NCBI GenBank assembly: GCA_030268105.1
Contig: BSDZ01000003.1
Coordinates: 4,821,001-4,885,000 of the forward strand
From: Volvox africanus
Taxonomy: Eukaryota > Chlorophyta > Chlorophyceae > Chlamydomonadales > Volvocaceae
DNA length: 64,000 nt
Reading direction: 5' to 3'
The notes under the pieces were generated by a model, which was not told the DNA's origin, searched no databases, and was given only the letters and a program-made list of their open reading frames with translations. The position numbers were made by a program, and so were the translations under genes. This document shows, piece after piece, positions 43,882 to 55,352 of this stretch (its first letter is position 1; each line of letters begins with the position of its first letter).

Positions 43882-46800
43882 GGCTTCTTCCTGCTGGAAC
43901 ATTCATTTAAGAAGTATAAGCCAAGGGCAATTGCCGCCATGTCCACGATACACGGGTTCATCCCGTGATGGGTTTGGAAGGGGGGTATGAAAAGACTGGA
44001 CGCAGTCGCATTCCTGTGTCTTGCCTGCTGGCCCCTGGCGTGCACCCTGCCTACATACAGCCCCGTCTCCGGGCATTACATCCATCCATTTCATGTCCAT
44101 TTCCGCTTCCAAGGAAATAGAGCTCATCCAAACCAGGAGGCATGCAACCAGGCAGATCGGGTGCGAATTCATTATTTGCTCGGCTCTTGCCGCAAAGGGC
44201 CAGGATTAACAAGAAACATGTTTCAAGGGACAATGAAACATTTGTTGCGGATTGTGGTTATGGATTGGCTCAGTGATGGGATGTCGGTGAGTCATTTCAT
44301 CGGGCATGCCGGACCTTGCGGCTTTAGAGAGCGGGTGAGGGAGAATGGATGGACAGACTTCTTATGCCGTACATGAGCGCATATGCATGCTGTGTAAGAC
44401 TAGTACGTGATTGAACTCATAATAGGTTTTTGTGTTTGTGCGTTTGTGCCTGTAGTGCTCTCCTGAAGGGCTCCTGGTCAGCTCCCATCCTGATCGCGGC
44501 CCATCCAGATCATGCTTCTTCCGTTTGCGGCCGGGTACATAAACTTAAATTATTCCGGTGTGCGTTGACTTCACGCCGTCGTTCCCTGCGCGGGGCAAGA
44601 GGCGTTAGGAAGGCTCGGAAGCAGAGCTGAGGAGGAGGACCTTATGACGAAGCGAAGGGACTGCTGTGCATGGCCATTAGTCCAAAAGGTAACGGATGGT
44701 GCGCTTTGCTCTCTTCCACAGGCCAGGGTTACAGTCCGAAAATTTCCGGCACGCGGCGCCATTCCAAGCGGTTTGGCAAAAAGCCAATTGAATTGAAGCG
44801 CTCGGGGTTGTGGACCCACGAGTCGTGTTCCGTCAGGGCTGCGTTGTATTGTACCGGAAAACATGTGGGTCGATTCCAGGGCACGGCTGTACATATGAAT
44901 TTACATGGCGCTATCTGACAACCAGAGCGCAAACTCCTGTGCCAGATGGCACCACCATGTGCCGCACATTCGGCAATTTTTTCAAGCCATACCTAACGTC
45001 TCGTTGTTTGGATGGTTGATGTGACTGCTATGCGTAGATCTCGAAGGGGCATACATGGTTTCGAGCAGTGCGCCGTCTTGCTATGCGGGTGTGACATGAC
45101 GTGCATGGTTGCTGCAACCGCGAGTTCAGGGATGCAAAGCAAGCGGTGATACTTTCAACGCGCAGAAGCCAAGGGACGTAAGAAGCGATTATTCGTTTCC
45201 CCCTGCAGGAGTTCAAATAGCGGTTTGATGTATACACAGGAGCCGTGGGCCTTACTGCTTGCTATCTTGCTAGGTCCTACATGACATGTAACACTCGGGG
45301 TAATGCGTGGAGTGAACCGTGAACTCAGTCCAGCTCGCACGCGCAGCACACGCGCTGCTGCGTGCACATTCCCCAAGCCACACGTTGACGCCACAGCTGA
45401 CTTGCACATAGTACCCCACCGCAATAGCAGCGAGCCAACATGCATGAGGATGGCCCTCATATCAATTCCTCCATTGCTTGCGGCTTCCACGTCCTGGCGA
45501 CCCGGAAATGCCCTAACCCGACAAGCTCGCCCCAGACTGCTAGGGAGGGAGGGACCTCTCCTATTAACGCTGCGACACGCCGACCAGGGAGCAGGTGTGC
45601 GAGAACCCACAAGGATCGGGTGTTAAAGCCACAGCAGGGACGCCTTAAGCCAAGCAGCTTTCCAGAACACGACAGGACGCTATGCCGGAACAGTGATCAA
45701 ATGTATTGAGCTGCCACGTTGCATGCGCGTAGCAAACTGCCAGAGTACGACAGTCCGACGCAGCTTATAGCGTGTATTTTTTCATGTTGTGGGGGCCACA
45801 AGATTGGGCCCAAAACACGGGCCCAACCGCATTCGACGCTAAGTTGAACGTCATCCCAGCGTGAGACAGAAGACTGGGTGGAACACACGTGGACATCGAG
45901 CGTGACCCCCGAGGATGTAACCTTAAGGAGGTTGAGTTCGAGAGCAGCCAGAGAGGACAGCGCTGACGACCATTGCCACCAGACCAGTCAGGACACTGCG
46001 CCAGATGTAGTAAGCACAACGCTGACAAAGCCCGGGCAAAGCCAAGCGCTTCCCACAGGGGCAACGGCGAACTAACGTCCGCTCAGCTGCAAAATGAATC
46101 TATTCGACTTCAGAAGCAAGTGAGGAATCCGAAGCCGTCCCAAAACGACACTTAAAGCAGCTCGGCATTCGTGTTGTGGCGCACAAAACCTTGTAATGAA
46201 AGTACGGAAGGCGCTGCGCTTGCAACTGGGAGAGGGCCGACCCCGGTGCTGACCCAGATGAGCGCGACCTTGCTACCAACCTGGCCACAAATGTCCTAGC
46301 GGTCCTATGGCCGAGATACGACAATAGGAACCTGGGACCACCCCCACCTCTGGCCCTCCGTCCGGATGAATGCACAGTATTAAGGGGGCCGGCCGGCTCT
46401 TGAACTGGGCGGCGCAGCACACTGCGTATTGCCCTTCACCGCAAGTGGCATGGGCGAAGATGGGCAGAGACATATGGACACGGTGAGACGACAGCAGCGG
46501 CGTGGACGCTAAAACGCGAGATATGAAGTAACGGAAATGGGCAATACAAGAAACGCATGGGGGTAGGTTCAGATTTTTCAGGGGAGTACCGCACTCCTTC
46601 CGTCCTGTCTACCGCAGAGATCCAGCCGACGGCATGAGGACGCCTTAAGCCCCCCACCCAGGACCCAAAATCCAAGGCTAGGCTTGGACAAGGCTAAGTG
46701 AGTGGTCCCCTGCTGTTGCTGTCTGCAAGCTCCAACAACACGCTTCCTCACCTCCTGCCCACTCCCCGCCGCATTGTGTCACGTCACACTGATCATTTTA

Positions 46801-47536
46801 CCGCTAACGCCACGGAGTCCAAGGCGGAGCCTCTTACGGAATACAGGCACAATTAAGAAAGTACAGGAATAGCGTCTCGATTCACTCGGTGAAATGAAAG
46901 GAGAAGAAAGTAGAAATTCATCAGGTCCCAATACCACAGATGTCCGACAGTCGGTCGTTTCATCTCTCAAAGGTCTCGTCCATTCAATCATCCACAACGT
47001 CGATCTACGGGGAACCACGATCGTGTACCCAACTTCCATCGCGAAGTGCAAACCCATTGGATAGCGCATTTCGGACACCACCCGGTGACGACCCAATCCA
47101 ACGGTCAATGGATAAGCGCCGCGGCGATGCACATTCACACACATCAAACGCACTTGGCTTGCCTTGTATGGTGTGCTAGCTGCAAGGAAGCTCGCGCAAT
47201 CCAGTCGATGTGGCTCTGGTTGCGAGGGCGCTCCAACAAACGGGTAAAGCTGCATTCCTGCAGAGCGCGGTAATACATTAACACGATATACCAACATGAA
47301 GATAGAGATACCAAAAACCCATAAAAGGAAATAAACTACGCCCGTTCGTCCGCCTTGTAAGCCTTATAGCCGATACTAGGTGAGATTCCTCCCACTGCAC
47401 AGGTGCCCTGGGCCATAACCCGCTCGCGTACGAACGCTCGCAGGCAACATCCTGCAAAACACATCCTCCGGGACAGAACCTGCCGTGTGATCTCCCCGAT
47501 GCCATGCATGCATTCTCAGAACGCCTGTCTCACAGC
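43882..47536. other. no supported gene
   Basis: About 3.6 kb between the bZIP stop and the end of the next minus-strand gene. The best open frames (43987-44376 plus with a signal-like N terminus; 46779-47297 minus, 172 codons) lack motifs and flanking splice support. Probably untranslated and intergenic sequence, but an unrecognised multi-exon gene cannot be excluded. Confidence 0.5.
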
Positions 47537-50500
47537 CTAAAGCTCAGGCAAATTTTTCCCGATCGCTCGAACTGCAGCACCGAGTTGTGCAGAAGTGAGA
47601 ACGTGCCGCTTTCCTAGGGCCGTCGCCCCTCGCCGGCTCGAAATCCACGGAGGCGCGTCTGCGTACGGACACGGAGAATGAGACACGTCACCTTGCCCCT
47701 GCCTCCCAAAACATGTCAGTAAATCACAACCAGAAAATCCTCGTGCAAGACGGGTTCCCATGATGCTCAAGATTCTGCTCCTCACCTAATCCAGCAATCA
47801 ACCAGCCCATCAAGGCGCGGAAGCGCTGGAACTCCTCCAAGGATGATCCGCAAAAGGGAGTTTTCGCAGCATCCAATGTGATGACGTGCATGCAGGTGCC
47901 ATGCCATGACTATCTCCTTCCTCATGCTTATGTATCCTGTCCAGGCCTGCAGGACCAGGCCTACGGTCGAATGCGCTCCCCATGCTTACTACCGATCACA
48001 CACCCTGCCCTTCTCCATGCGGTATGCATAATCCGGTCCGCATGGTAGTTGTCGCACCCTTTGACCGACAAAAGCAATTTTCTCAGTAGCTTATATTAGG
48101 ATTAATATTATGCTTAGGGGGCGGACGATGGCGGGCAAATAGGACTGTCCATCGTTCCGCCTCCCGAGGTTCGACTCCGCATGTTGTTCCCAGATACAAA
48201 AAGCCATAACACCATCGTCTGTTCCTGCCTGCGGCCCAGCTCCGCTGGACCTCAGCCAACAGAGGTGTCGGTGTGGCGCTGCAGTCCGAGCGGCCCTGTC
48301 CCTCGACGCTCTAAACGAGACAGAATCAGCGATATTTAGTACATGGTCATTCGGTCCGGACAAGCCGCGCATGGGCCCGGTATTCAAGCTATCGATTTTT
48401 GGTCTCATCCACCGGTCTCTCGGGTACCGGTCTCTCGGTTATCGGGCTGGAACATGGTCAACGTTCAGGGCGTCCTCAGTCCATCTGTATTAGTGAGACT
48501 CGGTCCCGTCATGATAGAGCACATGGTAAGGTCGAGCACGTGAATGATACGATATGGAAGAAAATCCTCGAGTCAGATAAAGACGCCAGCAAGCAGGCTG
48601 GACCTGCCAACCGGTAATCCTTGACGAAGTAATCGCACGTGAATGGTCGCTATCGCAGGGATCCTAAACAACCTGCGTGGGGACTGGCCGCTTACGGCGG
48701 AGTGAACAGGCCCCGCAAGCGACCCAAGATGCTCCTGCCTTCGGTGATGTGCCCGGGTGCCCCGCCGTGTCCTCCGAGCATACGGACTGCTTCAACGGAC
48801 ACCACCTGTCGCGTGAATTATACATTACATGGCAGGTACAAAGCAGAAGGGCAACCGTTAGCCACAGTTTCAGGATAGCGGACCGAACCGCCGCAGTAGA
48901 CTCAGTAGACTTCTACATGACTCAAATCCCACCGCGTACATAATGCAACCTCCCTTAATGGGTAAGGGAGATAACGGATCCTATCGCCAGGGTAGCTTTC
49001 CCCTTGCATTGGACTCCTCTCATGGATAGCGGCGGACAGGGGTACTTTCTTGTTCATAGAGAGCTGCACAGTGTCACCCTACAACCTTAATGGAGTCCCG
49101 CTAGCACACCGCTGAGCAACCCAGGTACATTAGCGCGGTAGACTGCACTGTGCTTAGCTAAGCATGCAAGCAAGGTGGCCCCACGCCCAACGCAGGATGA
49201 CCTCATGAGGACCTCACCGGAGCAAGGGGGGGCTTCCGAGCCTCTGATAATGGAAGCTGGCTATACGAGCCAAAAGGCCGAGGAGCCACCAGCCCAGTTG
49301 ATGCTGATGAGACTGATGACGGCGTTTTTGATGGCTTTGGCAGCGCGTGCAGGCGCGCCCCACGGAGATCCAGCAGCCGGCTTGACGTGGACGACCCCCC
49401 TGCGGGATGCTTATTGGCACCTATGGCATAGCTGCCTGCTTCAGGCCCGCTCGCACGACGGTCCTCGCCCCCCAGCAGTGCCGCCCTCCGGGAATGTTTG
49501 CGCCGCATCGTGAGATCCCGCTGAAGTCCCGTTGCCGGCATCTCCGCAAGGCCGCCCGTACTATTGCCCCCCCCACTGGTGCGGCCAGGTAAACCGCTCA
49601 GCCCGACATTTGCTGGGCTGGCACCCGTGGTAGTCGACGCACGTCGTCGTTCCCGAAGCGGAACGGCCAAGGCCCGGTCGTTCGCCAGGGCTGGACCTAA
49701 ATCTCCTTCCGATGGCGAAGCCACGGAAGTCACCGCAGTCGCCTCGCTTCCGTCACGATGCACCCCGTCGAAACTGTTGGAGCGTCGTGATGATGGAGGC
49801 CCCGTCGGCGACAGCGGCTTTCGGCTGACATGTAGATCCAGGCTGCGCCGCACAGGCATATTGGTAGCCTGGACATGCAGCAGTTTGCCACTTGTCGTGG
49901 AGACGATGAGGCCGGCCTGCGCCGTGGCTACCGACCTGGCAGCACGTGTGCGTGCGCTGGCATCACCTAAGGGACTAGTCGAACCCGGTGGGCTGAGTGA
50001 AGGCTGCGGCTCACCATTGCTTGTCGTCGAAATTTGCAGCCGAGTGGGCGTGCGGGGGGCAGAGGCTGACCATTCGGGGGCACAATTTGAGTCCACACCC
50101 TCAGCGGCGCCGCTCCCGGTAACGGTCCCCCGGCGTAAACACGGTGGAGGTGTGATGCGGACGCTGTTGTTGGGGTTGGGGGGGCTGCCTGCGGCTAGGG
50201 TGAGAGATGAGTTTGTGGCTTAGCAAGTATCCCGTTCGAACACACACAAGCCGATATGTGAAAGCTTTACTTGGCGCGGCGCCTGGGTGTCAGTAGCTGC
50301 AACCGTTACGGTACTTATGAGTAATCGCCGAAATGAGCAAGGTTGAGCTCATGCCTAACCGTCGTGTCTTTGAAAAACTTTACTTGGTACGTAAAATTTG
50401 CAGGACTGACAGAAGGGACCTAGCCCCTACGAATTTATAACCTTCGTGCGCCCGTGGATGGCACCATCATCATACCATTTAGGTTCTCTATTGGTTGCCG

Positions 50501-51318
50501 CAGACTTTCTACTGATTCCAAGCTTTGAACGTTGTTCTCGTCGTCAACCTCCTCAAGGAGTTCCTCCTCCAGTTCAAAGGTGCTCACGTCTCCACCTCGA
50601 TTCCATTTGTAACGTCCTGAGCCCCAACTGCAAAAAGTCAGAGCCGTTGCGAGGTTAGCGCTTATGCCTCATCAAACCCTTCCACGGCACATGCGAAGCG
50701 GCAACCCGAAGTATAAAGCCCTGCTGAGGTAAGAACACACCATCGATTATCTTCTGCCATTAATCGTGCTTCACTCCTCGTCAAATCCTTGCGAATTTGT
50801 GCAGCAGAGGCGAACGCTTTCCTGCAATAACAACGCAAACACCCGCAAAAGCATACACAAAGCACATAAATTTTTACTTGGGCCTTAAGATTTATACAAG
50901 GCTTCCACAATGGTTGCCATCTGACCGACGGAGTATCCTACTGTATAGCCTGTCACGCACTTGCTCCTAGCCGCATCCATAGCACGACCAAATATTTCTC
51001 GAATGTCGTCCGTATTGTCTTGGTGATGCGTCTGGGGAGCATCCTGCAAGTCCAATCCAGCGCATTTGTGAGGTGAAAGGAAGCAGGCACTTTACGACCA
51101 GGCACAGAAGAAGGCTTGTATCATATAACCAAATCTCTTATGGATAACAAATCATATAATGAATACCATAAATATCTAACCTGAGCTAGGCGGGACGGCT
51201 GCGGGCCGTTCTCTGCCTGCCCCACTGTATCCGCAGGATCGCGATACCGAAAGAAGGCACGCCATGGTGAATTCTCCCAAACGGCTATACTCAGACCGTC
51301 GTCCCGCCTTTTAGACAT
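47537..51318 (-). CDS. unrecognised multi-exon gene with Ser/Pro/Arg-rich middle (gene C)
   Basis: Proposed exons 51318-51181, 51043-50898, 50821-50678, 50627-50476, 50188-49218 and 48805-48696 run in phase; 47909-47786 and 47571-47537 form a consistent end (…LIAGLVRAIGKNLPEL then stop). One exon between 48695 and 47910 is unresolved because phases do not meet. The protein starts MSKRRDDGLSIAVWENSPW, continues with helices (IREIFGRAMDAA; QIRKDLTRSEARLMAEDNRW) and an acidic stretch (FELEEELLEEVDDENN), then 324 codons of disordered Ser/Pro/Arg-rich sequence, then EFQRFRALMGWLIAGL. Roughly 620 residues. No domain recognised. The donor at 50898 (TT/GTATAA) is weak, and without it a stop ends the frame two codons later. 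Divergent from the Asterix gene. Confidence 0.55.
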
Positions 51319-51680
51319 TGCGAAGGAACGGGCGTCAACATAATGCACGCATTCTTACAATGAATGTGAATTCGCAACCCAAACTATGTGCAAACTTGCC
51401 CCTTATTGCATCGAAGGTTATCTGTAGGAACTACGAGGATACAGCTTCAATGTATCAGTTACAGGGGCCTTATTATAAAAACTGTCTTCAACCGCACGGA
51501 AGTTATTCCGGATAGAAGCCCTCGCAATAGACTGCTACTTCTAAACTCGCGCACAAGCTGTACTTTATATATTTTTTTACAAAGGGCGCAGACAGATTCG
51601 TGCTATCCACTTACGCCGTATCTACGTCGCGGAAATTTAATACGGCGAAGCGGCGAAGTTGAACTAGCTACGAATTAATA
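51319..51680. promoter_or_regulatory. divergent promoter region of gene C and Asterix
   Basis: 362 bp between the two start codons; no coding signal and no named element. Confidence 0.4.
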
Positions 51681-53196
51681 ATGGGTGCTGACAAAGCTAG
51701 TGTGAGCGCTCTTTCAGGCGACCCCAGGCGGCCGGACTGTGTTGTCCCCTACAAACAACGGGCGCCATCGGAGGAAAAATTGGACGCTTTCGGAACTGTC
51801 GGCATGATGCTTGCCCTTTTGGGCATGCTAACGAGAGGTTAGTCGTCGTGAGGTGTTCGCGGCCCCGTCTTTCATGTACGCGCACGAAATGCGAGGTTTG
51901 GTTAGAGGAAACATCCGCGCGAATTCATTAACGCAAAACACTCCCCTCCGCGGAGATCTCCGCATGGAACGCGTGGGACTCCTTAGTCATGAACGTCCCA
52001 CCTGACTGGTATTTCTCACGCACGGGAAACCGGAAAGGCGCTTTTGAGGTTACGCGCTCCATCCCATCACCCGATGACCCAGTTTCCAAAAAAGCTCTCC
52101 CTCCTAAACGCAGCCTTGCAACCTTGGTGACTATCACATCCCAAGTTGCGCCCATTCATGTCACTCAGGTATACGCGTGTCGTCGCAGTGGCGACAGGGC
52201 GATGGGGACTTCGATGATCACCCACCCTCACGCCCTGTTACCTCCTTGCGTTATTTCAACCATGTTGCCTCCCCGCTAGCTTAATCCACTCCCCGTCCAT
52301 CTCTGGCATCTGGCCTTGAGGCCTATCTTTGATAACATCGCGTCATTCCTCATGCAACCCACATCCAGTACGGATATTTTCATTCATCGCGATAGCCTTT
52401 GTCGCTTCCGCCTTCATTCAGCGGAACGCGGACACTGACGTGAAACAGTTGTTCATGGCGGGAATGGTGAGTTGGGGACGTGGACGCAGCTCGGTGCGCA
52501 GTCCGGGTGGGCGCTCCTTTGGGTCATGGCGTGCGTTGGTGAAAAATGCGCTGTTGTGCAGATCCTGCATAGGCCACGGCCTGACAAAATCTTAGATGTG
52601 GCCTGGGAACAGTGCAAGTGGGCATGTGAGAACCCTTTCCGTAGATGCCGAGGCCTGCCTAGTTGGGAAGGGACGCTCGCGCTTTGCCGAGAGGTTGGGA
52701 TTTGCAGCCGTGATGAGGATGGGGCTTGACGCATCCGCGCCCCGATGCTGTCAGTGGGACTGACCCAGATGCCTATCCGTAAAGATAAAAACGTCTCGTC
52801 TAGCTCTGACCCTGACAGCAGACTCGCCTGGAAAGGTGAGGGTTTCACTTTGTACCTGCCGCCGCTTTAGAGGTTGGCCACCACACCTCCATTTGTTGCC
52901 CAGAGCTCCAGACCCACTGGGCACTGTTTTTCCATCTTTTTTCCTTCCTTTTCCTTTCCCCTCCCTTCTCTTTCCCTTCCCATCCAGCTCCTCTGCATGG
53001 GTCATCTGCCCTCCTGACTTTTTGCTTGTCTGTATCCACACGCGTATTCCCTCTCTCCCTCGACTGTCAGTTCTCCATCATGGGCATCTTCTTTTCGCAC
53101 CTCCAGTCCTACCCCCCGTCGCTCTTCGGCACCAATACTACGGCTCAAGCCACCCCAGCGGCTACAGCGGGCGCTGGGGCACCGGTCCACGCGTAA
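51681..53196 (+). CDS. PAT complex subunit Asterix (WDR83OS family)
   Basis: Three exons, 51681-51837, 52369-52466 and 53071-53196, give 126 residues in phase. Family features in order: SGDPRRPDCVVPYK near the N terminus, a first membrane helix GTVGMMLALLGMLT, a second IFSFIAIAFVASAFIQ, then RNADTDVKQLFMAGM and a third FSIMGIFFSHLQSYPPSL. Spacing between helices matches animal and plant Asterix, which pairs with CCDC47 in the endoplasmic reticulum PAT complex that shields charged membrane helices during insertion. The Ala/Thr/Pro C-terminal tail is an extension. A separate open frame at 51989-52171 inside the first intron also has splice-like edges, but skipping it gives the correct family length. 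Confidence 0.88.
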
Positions 53197-53749
53197 GGGC
53201 CGACTGAGACGATTGCTGCATCCATGTTTTGCGGATGCTCGGCGTCCTTCTCTGCCCGAGTGCAGCTGAGAAGGTCATCACAGGGAGCAGAGAGCATACT
53301 GGGCCATGCACACACGATGAAGGCGCTTTGGCTTTCTTCATGTGGATAGAATTAAAAAAGGAGATCCGGGCTGAAGACGGATTGCAGACCAGGGGTCGCT
53401 CATGATACTGCGGCGAAGATAGGTATGCGCATGCTTAGGCGTAATTATGACTTTAATACTGGTTCCGGAGCATAGGTAGCCAGAGCCGAAGAGGGCTTGG
53501 TGTGGCCAGGGAACTGGGTCGGACTTCATACCATATCTATAATATTTTGTGTCCTGACACGTCCTATTTAGGCAGGGGAGACTGTGGGCGCTTTAGAAGG
53601 TTTGGATGCACTGGTAAGAGGCGGATACATCGTACTAGTATGTTTTGGCGAGGTCTTTATCATATGCAATGACCTGGGGCAAAAGCCAACCTAAGAAATA
53701 TGAAGGATGATGATGACAGATTACTACAGACACGATTTTATGTGCGAGG

Positions 53750-55215
53750 ATGGATGCAGCGATTGACGGAGGCGGACTAGCTGACTTTGTTGACGGGACA
53801 TTGCCGACGTGCGTCGTGGGTCTGTCGAGGAACGATTGGGGCCGATTGAACGAACATCCGGTTCAACATGAACTTTACCTGTCCTGGAAAGTAGGCATAT
53901 GTGCACGGCGTGCCGTGGGCACGGGGATTTGGATGGATGGCAGCCCTTAGTCATCCTTGATACCGCACGCAGGAAGATGTCCTGGCGATGCTGCACTGAG
54001 CCGAACGGCGATGCAGGGCACACTGCGCAGGTTTCCAGGAAGGGTGACGAGTAATGGAATATGTGGATTCTGGGGACAAAAAGGAAAGGAATGAAATCAA
54101 ATATAAGTGGTACGTTCAGGAAAGGTGCGGAAGAAGTTGATTTTCTAAGGACACCTGCATTTTCTTGTATCGAAGAAAGTGGGCTGGCGGTACCGTATGT
54201 ACGTGCCGTACGTACGTATAGGCGCTGTGATAACAGCGGATTTATCTTCCGCCGGTCAAGCCGGCCCAACCATGTGAATCCGCGCAGCTGCGGCCCCCGT
54301 TGGAGATGCATGCCGTGCGGATCTGTGCAGCTGTTGGATTAGTCGAGGTGCTGGTAACAGGAGTCAAGACTCGAGAGTCAAGACCCCCTGGAGGTTTACG
54401 CCCTGGAACTGGTGTGGCACCCAGTCGGGTCTTCCATGCCTTCATTCGCGGATTTTATGTGAATGGCGGTCTGTGAATTAATGTTGACATGCTGGGATGG
54501 TTCAGACAGAATTCGGGAAGGTGGACTGAACTGCCTCGGTTCCCAGATAACACGTTTCGTGCTCGTAAGCCGGCTTCGGCAGAGTGGTTGAGCCATCCAG
54601 AGTTTCGGTTATTGTTGTGCAGTGTACGCCCCATTCCAACACCGAAACTGCATACGTGGCATTAATTAGTACAGTGGGAACCCTAGCCTATGCCCACCGA
54701 CATTACCTATCAGCAAAGGCCGCATGCAATGGCATATACAGTACGTTACATCCCTGGGGCTAAGGTTATCCAAGCAAGCCACACCTCCATTCCCATCCAT
54801 CCAGGGTGCTGTAGCGCACGGATGCGCACTGTGTGGGGCAGCGGCATCCCCCGCCCTGATGGGGTGCACACAGATTGACGTAGAATTTGATGTTCTAGCC
54901 CTTATCACCAGCTGTCCTATGCCTGTGCTTAGCCGTGGGTTTTGCCTGCCTGGCTCATCCGCAGGACTCATCCGACTCATCCCTCGCGTGTTTGGGACAG
55001 GTAAACGCCCTTCCTTACATCCTGTAACCAAATGGCCGACAACGCCACGCTGCCATCCTGCTTCAGCCTCAGGTTTTCCGCTGCCGCTGGACGTTTTGCT
55101 GCTATGCCCCTTTGCTTTCACCTCGCACCGCCTCCCTAAACCATCCCTCCTAGCTCCCTTCACGCCACTCCCCCTCATCTTTCTGCTTCTCCTCTCCATC
55201 CCATCGGGGAACTAG
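53750..55215 (+). CDS. unrecognised small protein with hydrophobic C terminus (gene F)
   Basis: Proposed exons 53750-53890, 54805-55000 and 55067-55215, in phase, 161 residues. It starts MDAAIDGGGLADFVDGTLP, then LSRNDWGRLNEHP. Exon 2 has Cys pairs (HGCALCG) and a TQIDVEFDVLALITS stretch. Exon 3 ends in a strongly hydrophobic segment (LPLIFLLLLSIP) followed by SGN, which could be a tail anchor. The last 66-bp intron is a multiple of three without a stop, so retention would also stay open. No family recognised; the 914-bp first intron could hide another exon. Confidence 0.4.
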
Positions 55216-55352
55216 CTCAGTAATCATCCCCGTCCCTCATCCACTCCATCCGCATGGGAGGGGGAGAAGAGGTTAGACTCGGGCCAAATTGGATACCCAG
55301 GCCGCACACACAGCAGACAGCACCCTCCCAGACCCTGGATTAGGGCGCACCC

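Noticed and set aside
43987..44376. Plus-strand frame with a signal-peptide-like start
   Set aside because: Lies just after the bZIP stop, ends in unremarkable sequence and has no homologous feature; probably bZIP 3' untranslated sequence.
46779..47297. 172-codon minus-strand open frame
   Set aside because: No motif, no splice support and it lies just past the stop of gene C, so a chance frame in 3' sequence is likelier.
48100..48200. GGTTCGACTCC resembling a tRNA B box
   Set aside because: Flanking bases do not form a T stem or acceptor stem, and no A box sits at the right distance.
51989..52171. Open segment with splice-like edges inside the first Asterix intron
   Set aside because: Including it keeps phase only up to its own end and inserts about 60 residues between TM1 and TM2, where the family has none; the acceptor at 52368 gives the expected length.
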